Shown: in pieces, positions 45,879 through 54,756 of the stretch
Position numbering within the stretch: position 1 is the first letter of the stretch
How the letters are laid out: each line of letters starts with the position of its first letter
Assembly: GCF_009664855.1 (NCBI RefSeq)
Contig: NZ_CP045928.1
Location: forward strand, 5,928,518-5,992,517
Origin: Flavobacterium sp. SLB02
GTDB taxonomy: Bacteria > Bacteroidota > Bacteroidia > Flavobacteriales > Flavobacteriaceae
Direction: 5' to 3'
Length of the DNA: 64,000 bases
Program-made: the position numbers and the translations under genes
Notes under the pieces: generated by a model
Seen by the model: the letters and a program-made list of their open reading frames with translations, nothing else
Databases searched by the model: none
Told to the model about the DNA's origin: nothing

Positions 45879-46484
45879 ATGGCAAGATATACTGGTCCAA
45901 AAACTAGAATTGCTCGTAAATTTGGCGAAGCAATCTTCGGAGATGATAAATCTTTCGAAAAAAGAAATTACCCACCTGGACAACACGGGATGGCTAAAAA
46001 AAGAGGAAAAAAATCTGAGTACGCTGTTCAGTTAATGGAGAAGCAAAAAGCTAAATATTCTTACGGAATTTTAGAAAAACAATTCAGAAATTTATTCAAA
46101 AAAGCATCAGCTACTAAAGGTGTTACTGGTGAGGTTCTTTTACAATTATGTGAAGCAAGATTAGATAACGTTGTTTTTAGAATGGGTATTGCTCCTTCTA
46201 GAAGAGGTGCTAGACAATTAGTTTCTCACAGACACGTTACTGTAAATGGTGAAGTTGTAAATATCGCTTCTTACCACCTTAAGCCTGGTGATAAAGTTGC
46301 AGTTCGTGAAAAATCTAAATCTTTAGAAGCTATCGAACGTTCTTTATCAAATTCAAGTCATGTTTATGAATGGATTACCTGGAACAATGATCTTAAAGAA
46401 GGAACTTTCGTTTCTGTACCTGCAAGACTTCAAATTCCAGAAAACATTAAAGAACAATTAATCGTAGAGTTGTACAACAAATAA
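45879..46484 (+). CDS. rpsD: 30S ribosomal protein S4
   Basis: The 201-residue S4 initiates 30S assembly. It has MARYTGPKTRIARKFGEAIFG, YPPGQHGMAKKRGKKSEY and the S4 RNA-binding domain (RLDNVVFRMGIAPSRRGARQLVSHRHVTVNGEVVNIASY). The N-terminal zinc cysteines of the C+ form are absent. The structured spacer upstream suggests feedback control. Confidence 0.98.
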   Translation: MARYTGPKTRIARKFGEAIFGDDKSFEKRNYPPGQHGMAKKRGKKSEYAVQLMEKQKAKYSYGILEKQFRNLFKKASATKGVTGEVLLQLCEARLDNVVFRMGIAPSRRGARQLVSHRHVTVNGEVVNIASYHLKPGDKVAVREKSKSLEAIERSLSNSSHVYEWITWNNDLKEGTFVSVPARLQIPENIKEQLIVELYNK

Positions 46485-46505
46485 TAATTGACTTAGTCGA
46501 AATTT

Positions 46506-47498
46506 ATGGCAATATTTAATTTTCAAAAGCCCGATAAAGTTATCATGATCGATTCAACCGATTTTGAAGGTAAATTCGAATTTAGACCTTTAGAACCTGG
46601 TTATGGATTGACAGTTGGTAATGCACTTAGAAGAGTTTTGCTTTCAGCATTAGAAGGTTATGCAATTACATCTGTTCGTATCGAAGGTGTAGATCATGAG
46701 TTTTCTACTATTTCAGGTGTTGTTGAAGATGTTACCGAAATTATCCTTAATCTAAAACAAGTGCGTTTCAAACGTCAAATTGAAGATATCGATAATGAAG
46801 CAGTTACAATTTCTGTTTCTGGTAAAGATCAACTAACAGCAGGTGATTTTCAAAAATTTATTTCAGGTTTCCAAGTGCTGAACCCAGACCTTGTTATCTG
46901 TAATTTAGATTCTAAAATCAAATTGAACTTCGATTTAACAATCGAAAAAGGTAGAGGATATGTTCCTGCTGAGGAGAACAAAAAACAGAACGCTGCAATT
47001 GGTACCATTTTTACAGACTCTATTTTTACTCCGGTAAAAAATGTAAAATATGCAATTGAAAACTTCCGTGTTGAGCAAAAAACAGATTACGAAAAATTAG
47101 TTTTTGAAATTAAAACTGATGGATCTATTAATCCTAAAGATGCTCTTACTGAAGCTGCTAAAGTTTTAATTCACCACTTCATGTTATTTTCTGACGAAAG
47201 AATTACACTCGAGGCTGACGAAATTGCACAAACAGAATCGTATGATGAAGAGTCATTGCATATGAGACAATTGCTTAAAACTAAGCTTGTTGATATGGAT
47301 TTATCTGTGAGAGCATTAAATTGCTTGAAAGCGGCTGAAGTTGATACACTTGGTGATTTAGTATCGTTCAATAAAAATGACCTAATGAAATTCCGTAATT
47401 TTGGTAAAAAATCTTTAACTGAGCTAGATGAACTTGTAGCTGTTAAGAATTTAACTTTCGGAATGGACTTAGCTAAATACAAATTAGATAAAGAATAA
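46506..47498 (+). CDS. rpoA: RNA polymerase alpha subunit
   Basis: The 330-residue alpha subunit has the N-terminal dimerisation domain (FEFRPLEPGYGLTVGNALRRVLLSALEGYAITSVRI) and the C-terminal DNA- and regulator-binding domain (LVDMDLSVRALNCLKAAEVDTLGDLVSFNKNDLMKFRNFGKKSLTELDELV). Length is typical. It lies between rpsD and rplQ as in most bacteria. Confidence 0.98.
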   Translation: MAIFNFQKPDKVIMIDSTDFEGKFEFRPLEPGYGLTVGNALRRVLLSALEGYAITSVRIEGVDHEFSTISGVVEDVTEIILNLKQVRFKRQIEDIDNEAVTISVSGKDQLTAGDFQKFISGFQVLNPDLVICNLDSKIKLNFDLTIEKGRGYVPAEENKKQNAAIGTIFTDSIFTPVKNVKYAIENFRVEQKTDYEKLVFEIKTDGSINPKDALTEAAKVLIHHFMLFSDERITLEADEIAQTESYDEESLHMRQLLKTKLVDMDLSVRALNCLKAAEVDTLGDLVSFNKNDLMKFRNFGKKSLTELDELVAVKNLTFGMDLAKYKLDKE

Positions 47499-47501
47499 TT
47501 C

Positions 47502-47519
47502 AATCCCGCTTGCGGGATT
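47502..47519 (+). promoter_or_regulatory. Hairpin between rpoA and rplQ
   Basis: AATCCCGC-TT-GCGGGATT is a perfect 8-bp inverted repeat just after the rpoA stop and 15 bases before rplQ. No T run follows. It may be a 3'-end stabiliser of rpoA mRNA or a partial attenuator. Confidence 0.5.
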
Positions 47520-47534
47520 AAATTTAAAATAGCA

Positions 47535-48026
47535 ATGAGACACGGAAAAAAATTCAATCACTTAAGCAGACAGACTGGACATAGAAAAGCTATGCTAGCT
47601 AATATGGCTTGTTCTCTTATTGAGCACAAACGTATTAATACTACTGTTGCTAAAGCTAAAGCGCTTAAACAATTCGTTGAGCCTTTAATTACAAAATCAA
47701 AAGAAGATACGACTCACAACCGTCGTATTGTTTTTGCTTACTTACGTAGTAAATATGCGGTAACTGACTTGTTCAGAGACGTAGCTGCTAAAGTTGGAGA
47801 CCGTCCAGGTGGATACACTCGTATCATTAAAGTTGGAAATCGTTTGGGAGATAATGCTGATATGGCAATGATCGAACTTGTAGATTTCAATGAACTTTAC
47901 AATGGCGGTAAAAAAGAAGTTAAAAAAGCAAAAAGCCGTCGTGGTGGTAAAGCAAAAAAAGCTGAGGAGACTACTCCTGAAGCTCCAGCTGCTGAATCAG
48001 AATCGACTACTGAAGCTTCTGAATAA
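47535..48026 (+). CDS. rplQ: 50S ribosomal protein L17
   Basis: The 163-residue L17 has MRHGKKFNHLSRQTGHRKAMLANMACSLIEHKRINTT and the C-terminal core GGYTRIIKVGNRLGDNADMAMIELVDFN. A tail of about 45 residues, first Lys/Arg-rich and then Ala/Glu/Pro/Ser-rich (EETTPEAPAAESESTTEASE), extends beyond the ~120-residue core of other bacteria. Last gene of the superoperon. Confidence 0.97.
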   Translation: MRHGKKFNHLSRQTGHRKAMLANMACSLIEHKRINTTVAKAKALKQFVEPLITKSKEDTTHNRRIVFAYLRSKYAVTDLFRDVAAKVGDRPGGYTRIIKVGNRLGDNADMAMIELVDFNELYNGGKKEVKKAKSRRGGKAKKAEETTPEAPAAESESTTEASE

Positions 48027-48054
48027 TTATGAAAGTAATGATTCTATAGAAATC

Positions 48055-48091
48055 AAGGATAAGCTAATTTTTAGTTTATCCTTTTTTTTTG
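48055..48091 (+). terminator. Intrinsic terminator of the ribosomal superoperon
   Basis: AAGGATAAgCTAA pairs with TTAGtTTATCCTT (one G-T pair) around a short T loop, followed by nine T residues. It lies about 30 bases after rplQ. Confidence 0.9.
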
Positions 48092-48169
48092 ATTTTTTTT
48101 AAAAAGTTTGAAATGTAACTTATTTTAAAACTTAGGTTTTAATTTTATCAATGAATTTTTTAAAAAATC

Positions 48170-48200
48170 TTGGAGGCACTGTTTTAAAGAAGTAAATTTG
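48170..48200 (+). promoter_or_regulatory. carA promoter
   Basis: TTG (48170-48172), 20-base spacer, TAAATTTG (48193-48200). A leader of about 70 bases precedes the carA start codon. Confidence 0.75.
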
Positions 48201-48274
48201 CAAAATATCTAGTTACAAATTAAAACAAGCTTAGAGGGTTTTATAAGACGATTAAAAACAATACAAATTAAATA

Positions 48275-49393
48275 ATGAAATACACTACACGACAAAGCGC
48301 CATTTTATTACTAAGTGATGGAACTATTTTTCACGGAAAATCTATCGGAATTAGCGGTAAAACTTTTGGTGAAGTTTGTTTTAATACTGGAATGACCGGA
48401 TATCAGGAAATTTTTACTGATCCTTCTTACTTTGGTCAAATTATGGTGGCAACTAATCCTCACATTGGAAATTATGGTGTTAATGATTTAGAAGTTGAAT
48501 CGGATAGCATTAAAATTGCCGGATTAGTTTGTAAAAACTTTAGTTTTAACTACTCAAGAGAAGATTCTTCAGGAAGTTTAGAAGATTATTTTATTAAACA
48601 AAACCTAATCTGTATTTCTGATGTTGATACCAGAGCGCTAGTGAGCTACATTCGTGATAATGGCGCAATGAATGCTGTTATTTGTACAGATGGAACTTCG
48701 GTTGAAGATCTTAAAAAAGAATTGGCAAATGTGCCAAACATGGAAGGTTTAGAGTTGGCGTCAAAAGTTTCAACTACTGAGCCTTATTTTTTTGGAGATG
48801 AAAATGCTACTTATAGAATTTCAGCTTTAGATCTTGGAATCAAAAAGAATATCTTAAGAAACCTTGCCAAGAGAGATTGTTATATTAAAGTTTTCCCGTA
48901 CAACTCTACTTATAAAGATTTAGCGGAGTTTAATCCCGATGGATACTTCTTGTCAAATGGCCCTGGAGATCCTGATCCGCTTTTTGGAGCTATTGAAGTA
49001 GCAAAAGAAATTTTAGCTAATGATAATCCTTTGTTTGGAATTTGTTTAGGACATCAGGTAATTGCTTTGGCAAATGGTGTTCAGACTTATAAAATGTTTA
49101 ATGGTCACCGCGGAATAAATCATCCGGTTAAGAACCTTATTACAGGTAAAGGAGAGATCACTTCTCAAAACCACGGTTTTGCTGTAAACAAAGAGGCATT
49201 AGATAATCATCCTGATTTAGAGATCACACATCTACATTTAAATGACGGAACTGTTGCAGGTATGCGCATGAAAAATAAGAATTGTTTTTCAGTACAATAT
49301 CATCCTGAAGCTAGTCCCGGACCACATGATTCTTCTTATTTATTCGATCAGTTTGTTGAGAATATAAAAGGGGCTTCTGCTAAAACGATGTAG
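48275..49393 (+). CDS. carA: Carbamoyl-phosphate synthase small (glutaminase) subunit
   Basis: The 372-residue subunit releases ammonia from glutamine for carbamoyl-phosphate synthesis (arginine and pyrimidine pathways). The N-terminal CPSase domain (LLLSDGTIFHGKSIGISGKTFGEVCFNTGMTGYQEIFTDPSYFGQI) is followed by a class I amidotransferase domain with the nucleophile in FGICLGHQVIALA and the His/Glu in VQYHPEASPGPHDS. carB is not in this window. The gene stands alone between promoter and eno. Confidence 0.97.
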   Translation: MKYTTRQSAILLLSDGTIFHGKSIGISGKTFGEVCFNTGMTGYQEIFTDPSYFGQIMVATNPHIGNYGVNDLEVESDSIKIAGLVCKNFSFNYSREDSSGSLEDYFIKQNLICISDVDTRALVSYIRDNGAMNAVICTDGTSVEDLKKELANVPNMEGLELASKVSTTEPYFFGDENATYRISALDLGIKKNILRNLAKRDCYIKVFPYNSTYKDLAEFNPDGYFLSNGPGDPDPLFGAIEVAKEILANDNPLFGICLGHQVIALANGVQTYKMFNGHRGINHPVKNLITGKGEITSQNHGFAVNKEALDNHPDLEITHLHLNDGTVAGMRMKNKNCFSVQYHPEASPGPHDSSYLFDQFVENIKGASAKTM

Positions 49394-49495
49394 TTAATAA
49401 AATAAAGATATTTAATTGTTAAATGTGGTATTTAATATTGAATATTTTTATAATTTCGAAAAATATTTATAATTTATTAATAAAAAACAAAAATA

Positions 49496-50788
49496 ATGAG
49501 TATTATAATAAAAGTTCACGCAAGACAAATTTTTGATTCTAGAGGTAATCCAACTATTGAAGTTGATGTAGTTACTGAAAATGGAGTTTTAGGAAGAGCT
49601 GCTGTTCCATCTGGAGCTTCAACTGGAGAACATGAGGCTGTTGAATTACGTGATGGGGGAAAAGCATTCCTGGGAAAAGGAGTTTTAAATGCAGTGAACA
49701 ATGTAAATACTGTTATTGCTGAAGAACTAGTGGGGACTTCCGTTTTCGAACAAAATACAATTGATCAGTTAATGATCGATTTAGACGGAACTCCAAACAA
49801 ATCTAAATTAGGTGCTAATGCAATTTTAGGAGTTTCTTTAGCTGCTGCAAAAGCTGCTGCTAACGAACTTGGATTGCCATTATACAGATACGTTGGTGGA
49901 GTTTCTGCCAATACACTACCTGTACCAATGATGAATATAATCAATGGAGGTTCACACTCTGATGCGCCTATCGCATTTCAGGAGTTTATGATTTTCCCTG
50001 TAAAGGCAACTTCATTCTCACACGCTATGCAAATGGGAACTGAAATTTTTCATAGTTTGAAAAAAGTTTTACACGATAGAGGTTTAAGTACTGCTGTAGG
50101 TGACGAGGGTGGTTTTGCTCCAAACTTGGCTGGTGGTACTGAAGATGCTTTAGATACTATTAAGCTGGCTGTTGAAAAAGCAGGATATACTTTTGGTGAC
50201 GAAATTGTAATTGCTCTTGACTGTGCTGCTTCTGAGTTTTATGTAAACGGTAAATACGATTATACTAAATTTGAAGGAGAAACTGGAAAAATCAGAACTT
50301 CTGAAGAGCAAGCTGATTATTTAGCTGAACTTGCTGCTAAATATCCAATTATTTCTATCGAAGATGGTATGTACGAAGATGACTGGGATGGATGGAAATA
50401 TTTAACTGAAAAAATTGGACACAAAGTTCAATTGGTAGGGGATGATTTGTTTGTTACTAATGTTGAGCGTTTATCAACTGGAATCGAAAAAGGAATTGCA
50501 AATTCAATCTTGGTAAAAGTAAATCAAATTGGTACTTTAACTGAAACTATTGCAGCTGTAAATATGGCCAAAAATGCAGGGTATACTTCGGTAATGTCTC
50601 ACCGTTCTGGAGAAACAGAAGATAATACAATTGCTGATTTAGCTGTAGCTTTAAACTGTGGTCAAATCAAAACAGGTTCTGCTTCTCGTTCTGATCGTAT
50701 GGCAAAATACAATCAATTATTAAGAATCGAAGAAGAGTTAGGAAGTACTGCTTATTTCCCTGGATTAAACGCTTTCAAGATCAAATAA
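49496..50788 (+). CDS. eno: Enolase
   Basis: The 430-residue glycolytic enzyme interconverts 2-phosphoglycerate and phosphoenolpyruvate. It has HARQIFDSRGNPTIEVDV, the flexible loop GASTGEHEAVELRDG, AVGDEGGFAPNL, the metal ligands in ALDCAASEFY and SIEDGMYEDDWDGW, and the catalytic Lys in ILVKVNQIGTLTET plus SHRSGETEDNTIADLAV. Normal length. It has its own terminator. Confidence 0.98.
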   Translation: MSIIIKVHARQIFDSRGNPTIEVDVVTENGVLGRAAVPSGASTGEHEAVELRDGGKAFLGKGVLNAVNNVNTVIAEELVGTSVFEQNTIDQLMIDLDGTPNKSKLGANAILGVSLAAAKAAANELGLPLYRYVGGVSANTLPVPMMNIINGGSHSDAPIAFQEFMIFPVKATSFSHAMQMGTEIFHSLKKVLHDRGLSTAVGDEGGFAPNLAGGTEDALDTIKLAVEKAGYTFGDEIVIALDCAASEFYVNGKYDYTKFEGETGKIRTSEEQADYLAELAAKYPIISIEDGMYEDDWDGWKYLTEKIGHKVQLVGDDLFVTNVERLSTGIEKGIANSILVKVNQIGTLTETIAAVNMAKNAGYTSVMSHRSGETEDNTIADLAVALNCGQIKTGSASRSDRMAKYNQLLRIEEELGSTAYFPGLNAFKIK

Positions 50789-50812
50789 TTGTAAGAGTTA
50801 TATATTGAATTT

Positions 50813-50844
50813 AAACCATTCGCTTATGCGAATGGTTTTTTTTT
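50813..50844 (+). terminator. Intrinsic terminator of eno
   Basis: AAACCATTCGC-TTAT-GCGAATGGTTT, an 11-bp perfect stem, runs into a T run. It lies 24 bases after the eno stop. Confidence 0.9.
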
Positions 50845-50898
50845 GGAGTTTTAACAAATTCATAGCAGGATTCTTTTTTTAATTAGTCTTAAATTCCT

Positions 50899-50906
50899 TA
50901 GATTTG
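50899..50906 (+). promoter_or_regulatory. Candidate -7 element of gltA
   Basis: TAGATTTG fits TAnnTTTG, 38 bases before the gltA start. No clear TTG is found at the expected -33 distance, where there is a T run instead. Confidence 0.45.
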
Positions 50907-50943
50907 ATAAATTATTATTTTAAAGATTTATTTCCGATATATT

Positions 50944-52221
50944 ATGTCAAAAATAGCTACATTAGAAGTAGATGGTCAAAAAATTGAACTTCCGGTAATT
51001 ACAGGGAGCGAAAATGAATCAGCTATCGATATTAACAAATTACGTGATTTAACTGGTATTATTACTTTGGATCCTGGATATAAAAATTCTGGTTCTTGCA
51101 AAAGTGAAATCACCTTCTTAGACGGAGAATTAGGAATTTTACGTTACAGAGGATATTCAATCGAAGATTTAGCTGAAAAAGCTAATTTCTTAGAAGTCTC
51201 TTATCTTTTAATTTTTGGTGAATTGCCAACGGCTCAACAATTAGAGCAGTTTGAAAATGGTATTAAAAAACATACTTTGGTAAACGAAGAAATGAAAAAT
51301 ATCATTGATGGTTTTCCTAAAACAGCGCACCCAATGGGAGTTTTGTCAGCCTTGACAAGTGCATTAACTGCATTTAACCCAAAAGCGGTAAATGTTGATA
51401 ATGAAAAAGAAATGTACGAGGCCATTTGCAAAACAATGGGTAAATTTCTTGTAATTGCAACCTGGACCTATAGAAAAACTATGGGTTATCCGTTGAACTA
51501 TTATGACAATACACAAGGTTATGTAGAGAACTTTATGCAATTGATGTTTAAATTGCCTACAGGACCTTACGCTGCGAATCCTGTTATCGTAGCTGCATTA
51601 GATAAATTGTTTATTCTTCATGCAGATCACGAGCAAAACTGTTCCACATCTACGGTAAGAATGGTTGGGTCATCTCATGCTGGTTTATTTGCTTCTATTT
51701 CTGCAGGAGTTTCTGCACTTTGGGGACCACTTCACGGAGGTGCAAATCAGGCAGTGCTTGAAATGTTAGAAGAAATTAATAAAGACGGTGGAGATACTGA
51801 TAAATTTTTAGCGAAAGCGAAAGATAAAAACGATCCTTTCCGTTTAATGGGATTCGGACATAGAGTTTACAAAAACTTTGATCCAAGAGCTAAAATAATC
51901 AAAAAAGCAGCTAAAGAAGTTTTGGAAACTTTAGGAGTTGAAGATCCTATTTTAGAGATTGCTAAAAAATTAGAAACAGCAGCTTTAGAAGATGAGTACT
52001 TCAAATCAAGAAACTTATATCCAAACGTAGATTTCTATTCTGGAATTATTTACAGAGCATTAGGTATTCCTACAGATATGTTTACGGTAATGTTTGCTAT
52101 TGGTAGATTACCAGGATGGATCGCGCAATGGAAAGAAATGCGTGAGAATAAAGAACCAATTGGCCGACCAAGACAAATTTATACTGGGCACCCGCTCAGA
52201 GACTTTAAGTCGAACAAATAA
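50944..52221 (+). CDS. gltA: Citrate synthase
   Basis: The 425-residue type II citrate synthase condenses acetyl-CoA and oxaloacetate at the entry of the TCA cycle. It has LDPGYKNSGSCKSEITFLDGELGILRYRGYSIEDLAE near the N-terminus, histidines in GSSHAGLFASISAGVSALWGPLHGGANQAVLEML and MGFGHRVYKNFDPRA, and the catalytic Asp in NVDFYSGIIYRALG. Flanked by its own terminator. Confidence 0.98.
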   Translation: MSKIATLEVDGQKIELPVITGSENESAIDINKLRDLTGIITLDPGYKNSGSCKSEITFLDGELGILRYRGYSIEDLAEKANFLEVSYLLIFGELPTAQQLEQFENGIKKHTLVNEEMKNIIDGFPKTAHPMGVLSALTSALTAFNPKAVNVDNEKEMYEAICKTMGKFLVIATWTYRKTMGYPLNYYDNTQGYVENFMQLMFKLPTGPYAANPVIVAALDKLFILHADHEQNCSTSTVRMVGSSHAGLFASISAGVSALWGPLHGGANQAVLEMLEEINKDGGDTDKFLAKAKDKNDPFRLMGFGHRVYKNFDPRAKIIKKAAKEVLETLGVEDPILEIAKKLETAALEDEYFKSRNLYPNVDFYSGIIYRALGIPTDMFTVMFAIGRLPGWIAQWKEMRENKEPIGRPRQIYTGHPLRDFKSNK

Positions 52222-52230
52222 AAATATTTT

Positions 52231-52260
52231 AAAGCTTCACTTAACTGTGAAGCTTTTTTT
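52231..52260 (+). terminator. Intrinsic terminator of gltA
   Basis: AAAGCTTCAC-TTAACT-GTGAAGCTTT, a 10-bp perfect stem, ends in T7. It is 9 bases after the stop. A TATCTTTG string (52260-52267) right after it may be the -7 element of the next gene. Confidence 0.9.
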
Positions 52261-52286
52261 ATCTTTGGCCAAAATATAATAAAGTT

Positions 52287-53201
52287 ATGTTGCAATTAAA
52301 TATAAAGAACGAAACCTCAAGATTGCGTGCTGTAGTCTTGGGTTCTGCTGTTCATAATGGGCCAACTCCATCTTTAGAGGAAGCCTATGATCCGAAATCA
52401 TTGGAACATATTAAAGCAGGCACATATCCTGTAGAAAAAGATATGGTTGCTGAGATGGATGCTTTTAATGCCGTTTTTCAAAAATATGATGTAAAGGTGT
52501 ATCGTCCTGAAATGATTGAAAACTACAATCAGATTTTTGCGCGAGATATAGGTTTTGTAATAGATGATACTTTTGTGAAATCAAATATTCTTCCTGAGAG
52601 AGAACGCGAATTAGATGCGATTCAATATATAATTGATCAAATGGATCCGCTAAAGGTTGTTCGTCCCCCAGAGCAAGTTCATATCGAAGGCGGAGATGTT
52701 ATGCTTTGGAATGATCATATCTTTATTGGGACTTACAAAGGAAGTGACTATAAAGATTACATTACGGCAAGAACCAATATGCAGGGTGTAAATTTCATCA
52801 AAGAATTATTCCCAAATAAAATCGTAAAAGAGTTTGATTTGGTGAAATCTAAAATCGAAGCGCGTGATAATGCATTGCATCTGGATTGCTGTTTTCAGCC
52901 AGTTGGAAAAGATAAGGGGATTATTTATAAAAGAGGTTTCCGTGAAGAAGCTGATTATATGTATTTGGTTAATCTTTTTGGAAAAGAAAACTTATTTCAT
53001 ATCGAAAGAAACGAAATGTACAACATGTTTTCTAACGTATTTTCTATCGATGAAAATGTAGTTGTTTCAGAGAAAAATTTCACAAGATTAAACAATTGGC
53101 TACGTTCAAAAGGTTTTACAGTAGAAGAAATTCCGTATGCTGAAATTGCAAAACAGGAAGGTTTGCTGAGATGTTCGACTTTGCCTTTAATTAGAGATTA
53201 A
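52287..53201 (+). CDS. DDAH/arginine deiminase-like amidinohydrolase
   Basis: The 304-residue protein belongs to the guanidino-group-modifying (pentein) superfamily, closest in layout to dimethylarginine dimethylaminohydrolases. The active-site pieces are visible: FARDIGFV (substrate Asp/Arg), HIEGGDVM (EGGD), His198 in NALHLDCCF and the nucleophile Cys296 in LLRCSTLPLIRD near the C-terminus. It would hydrolyse a guanidino compound such as arginine or methylarginine. The exact substrate cannot be read from the sequence. It is followed 71 bases later by the related CtlX gene, suggesting a shared arginine/citrulline pathway. Confidence 0.82.
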   Translation: MLQLNIKNETSRLRAVVLGSAVHNGPTPSLEEAYDPKSLEHIKAGTYPVEKDMVAEMDAFNAVFQKYDVKVYRPEMIENYNQIFARDIGFVIDDTFVKSNILPERERELDAIQYIIDQMDPLKVVRPPEQVHIEGGDVMLWNDHIFIGTYKGSDYKDYITARTNMQGVNFIKELFPNKIVKEFDLVKSKIEARDNALHLDCCFQPVGKDKGIIYKRGFREEADYMYLVNLFGKENLFHIERNEMYNMFSNVFSIDENVVVSEKNFTRLNNWLRSKGFTVEEIPYAEIAKQEGLLRCSTLPLIRD

Positions 53202-53272
53202 ATATTTGTTTCAAGTTTCAAACTGAAGTAACCTGAAAATTTAGACCTGAAACAAAAAAAAATATAAAGATT

Positions 53273-54208
53273 ATGAAACAAACGACAAATGCAATTGTAA
53301 TGATTAGGCCAGTTGCTTTTAGAATGAATGAGCAAACGGCTGTAAATAATTATTACCAAAAAGTATTAGACGGACTTTTGCCAAGTACAGTAAATGCAAA
53401 AGCACAACAGGAATTTGATGTTTTTGTAGAAAAATTAAGAGCTGCTGGGGTTGATGTTACCGTTATTGATGATAATTTGGAAACAGATACACCGGATAGC
53501 ATTTTTCCAAACAATTGGGTTTCTTTTCATGAAAATGGAGATGTAGCCCTTTATCCTATGTTTGCAGAAAATCGTCGCCAGGAACGTCGAGAAGATATTT
53601 TGGGTACTCTTGAAGATAAAGGATTCGAAATAGCTAATATAATGGATTATACATCGGCAGAAGAAGATGGTTTTTTCTTGGAAGGAACAGGTAGTTTGCT
53701 TTTGGACCGTGCAAATGCAAAAGCGTACTGTGCATTATCCCCTCGTGCTGATGAAGAATTGTTTATCGAATTTTGTGAAGATTTTGACTATGCTCCAGTT
53801 ATTTTTGAAGCTTTCCAGACTGTCGAGGGAGAACGTAAACTAATCTATCACACCAATGTAATGATGTGCCTGGGAGAAACTTTTGCTGTTATCTGTGCAG
53901 ATTCTATAGATGATAAAAAAGAGCGTAAAATGGTTTTGGAGAATTTAAAAGCCGATAAAAAAGAAATTATTCTAATAACCGAGGCTCAGGTAAATAACTT
54001 TGCCGGTAATATGCTTGAAGTTAGAGGTACAAATGATAAGAAATATATCGTTATGAGCGCGTCGGCACATCAAAGTTTAACCCCAAAGCAAATTGCTCAA
54101 TTAGAGAATCATGCTGAAATTTTAAGTTCAAGCCTTGATACGATTGAAGCTTGTGGTGGCGGAAGTGCAAGATGCATGATGGCAGAAGTTTTTCTTCCAA
54201 GAAGTTAA
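53273..54208 (+). CDS. ctlX: Citrulline-utilisation hydrolase CtlX family protein
   Basis: The 311-residue pentein-fold hydrolase matches the CtlX family described from Francisella, where it is needed to use citrulline. It has TNAIVMIRPVAFRMNEQTAVNNYYQ at the start, TDTPDSIFPNNWVSFHENG, EGTGSLLLDR, His193 in YHTNVMMCLGE and the catalytic Cys301 in ACGGGSARCMMAEVFLP. It probably hydrolyses citrulline or a related ureido/guanidino compound. Same strand as the DDAH-like gene, and a bidirectional terminator follows. Confidence 0.82.
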   Translation: MKQTTNAIVMIRPVAFRMNEQTAVNNYYQKVLDGLLPSTVNAKAQQEFDVFVEKLRAAGVDVTVIDDNLETDTPDSIFPNNWVSFHENGDVALYPMFAENRRQERREDILGTLEDKGFEIANIMDYTSAEEDGFFLEGTGSLLLDRANAKAYCALSPRADEELFIEFCEDFDYAPVIFEAFQTVEGERKLIYHTNVMMCLGETFAVICADSIDDKKERKMVLENLKADKKEIILITEAQVNNFAGNMLEVRGTNDKKYIVMSASAHQSLTPKQIAQLENHAEILSSSLDTIEACGGGSARCMMAEVFLPRS

Positions 54209-54346
54209 AGTTCGTTTTTAGAATAATGCTTTAGTAAAAATGCATTAAAAATAGAAAAGGCAAATAGTGGCGAGTAAATATTTTCAACTGCTTTTTATGA
54301 TTTTAGAATAATGCAATTGAAAGCGGAATATAAAATTTGATATTAA
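54209..54346. other. Spacer with a 14-bp direct repeat
   Basis: TTTTAGAATAATGC occurs at 54216-54229 and again at 54301-54314. No gene is visible between the copies. Confidence 0.6.
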
Positions 54347-54380
54347 AAAGGCTCAACTATTTGGTTGAGCCTTTGTCTTT
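54347..54380. terminator. Bidirectional terminator between ctlX and the HTH gene
   Basis: AAAGGCTCAAC-TATTTG-GTTGAGCCTTT is an 11-bp perfect stem with an A run to the left and T-rich bases to the right, so it can serve both converging genes. Confidence 0.85.
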
Positions 54381-54399
54381 ATAAATTATGATAACTAAT

Positions 54400-54756
54400 T
54401 TACTTATTGATTAATTTTTCAAGCCTTTGCATCATTTCATCTTTTTCTTTGAGCATGCGCTCGTATAATGCAATTTTGTCTTCATGAAGTTGTATCAATT
54501 TGTCGATCGGATTATTATTAAAAACTTCAATTCTGTTATTGAACATTGCATTATCTGAGAAATTACATGAAATTAAATTCACAGCCTGCTCTTCATCAAA
54601 ATTCTGAAAAGCCTCAACAGGAATTTTTAATGAGTTCGAGATTTGCTTAAGTATATTATCCTCAATTACATCTTTTTGCTCTAGCATAGAAATTTTCTTT
54701 TGATTCCAGTCTTCCCCCAGATCAAAAGCCAATGCATCCTGTTTAATTCCAAGCAT
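54400..54756 (-). pseudogene. 5'-truncated XRE/HTH regulator
   Basis: The 118-residue frame encodes the second half of a helix-turn-helix domain (GIKQDALAFDLGEDWNQKKISMLEQKDVIEDNILKQISNSLKIPVEAF) and a C-terminal part with a predicted coiled coil (IQLHEDKIALYERMLKEKDEMMQRLEKL). Related proteins known to me begin with about 15-20 more residues forming helix 1 (a KI-RxIRE-KG type start). Upstream of the ATG the frame stays open but reads unrelated residues with no start. I infer loss of the 5' end. If ATG 54756 is used, the HTH lacks its first helix. DNA binding is doubtful. Confidence 0.6.
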
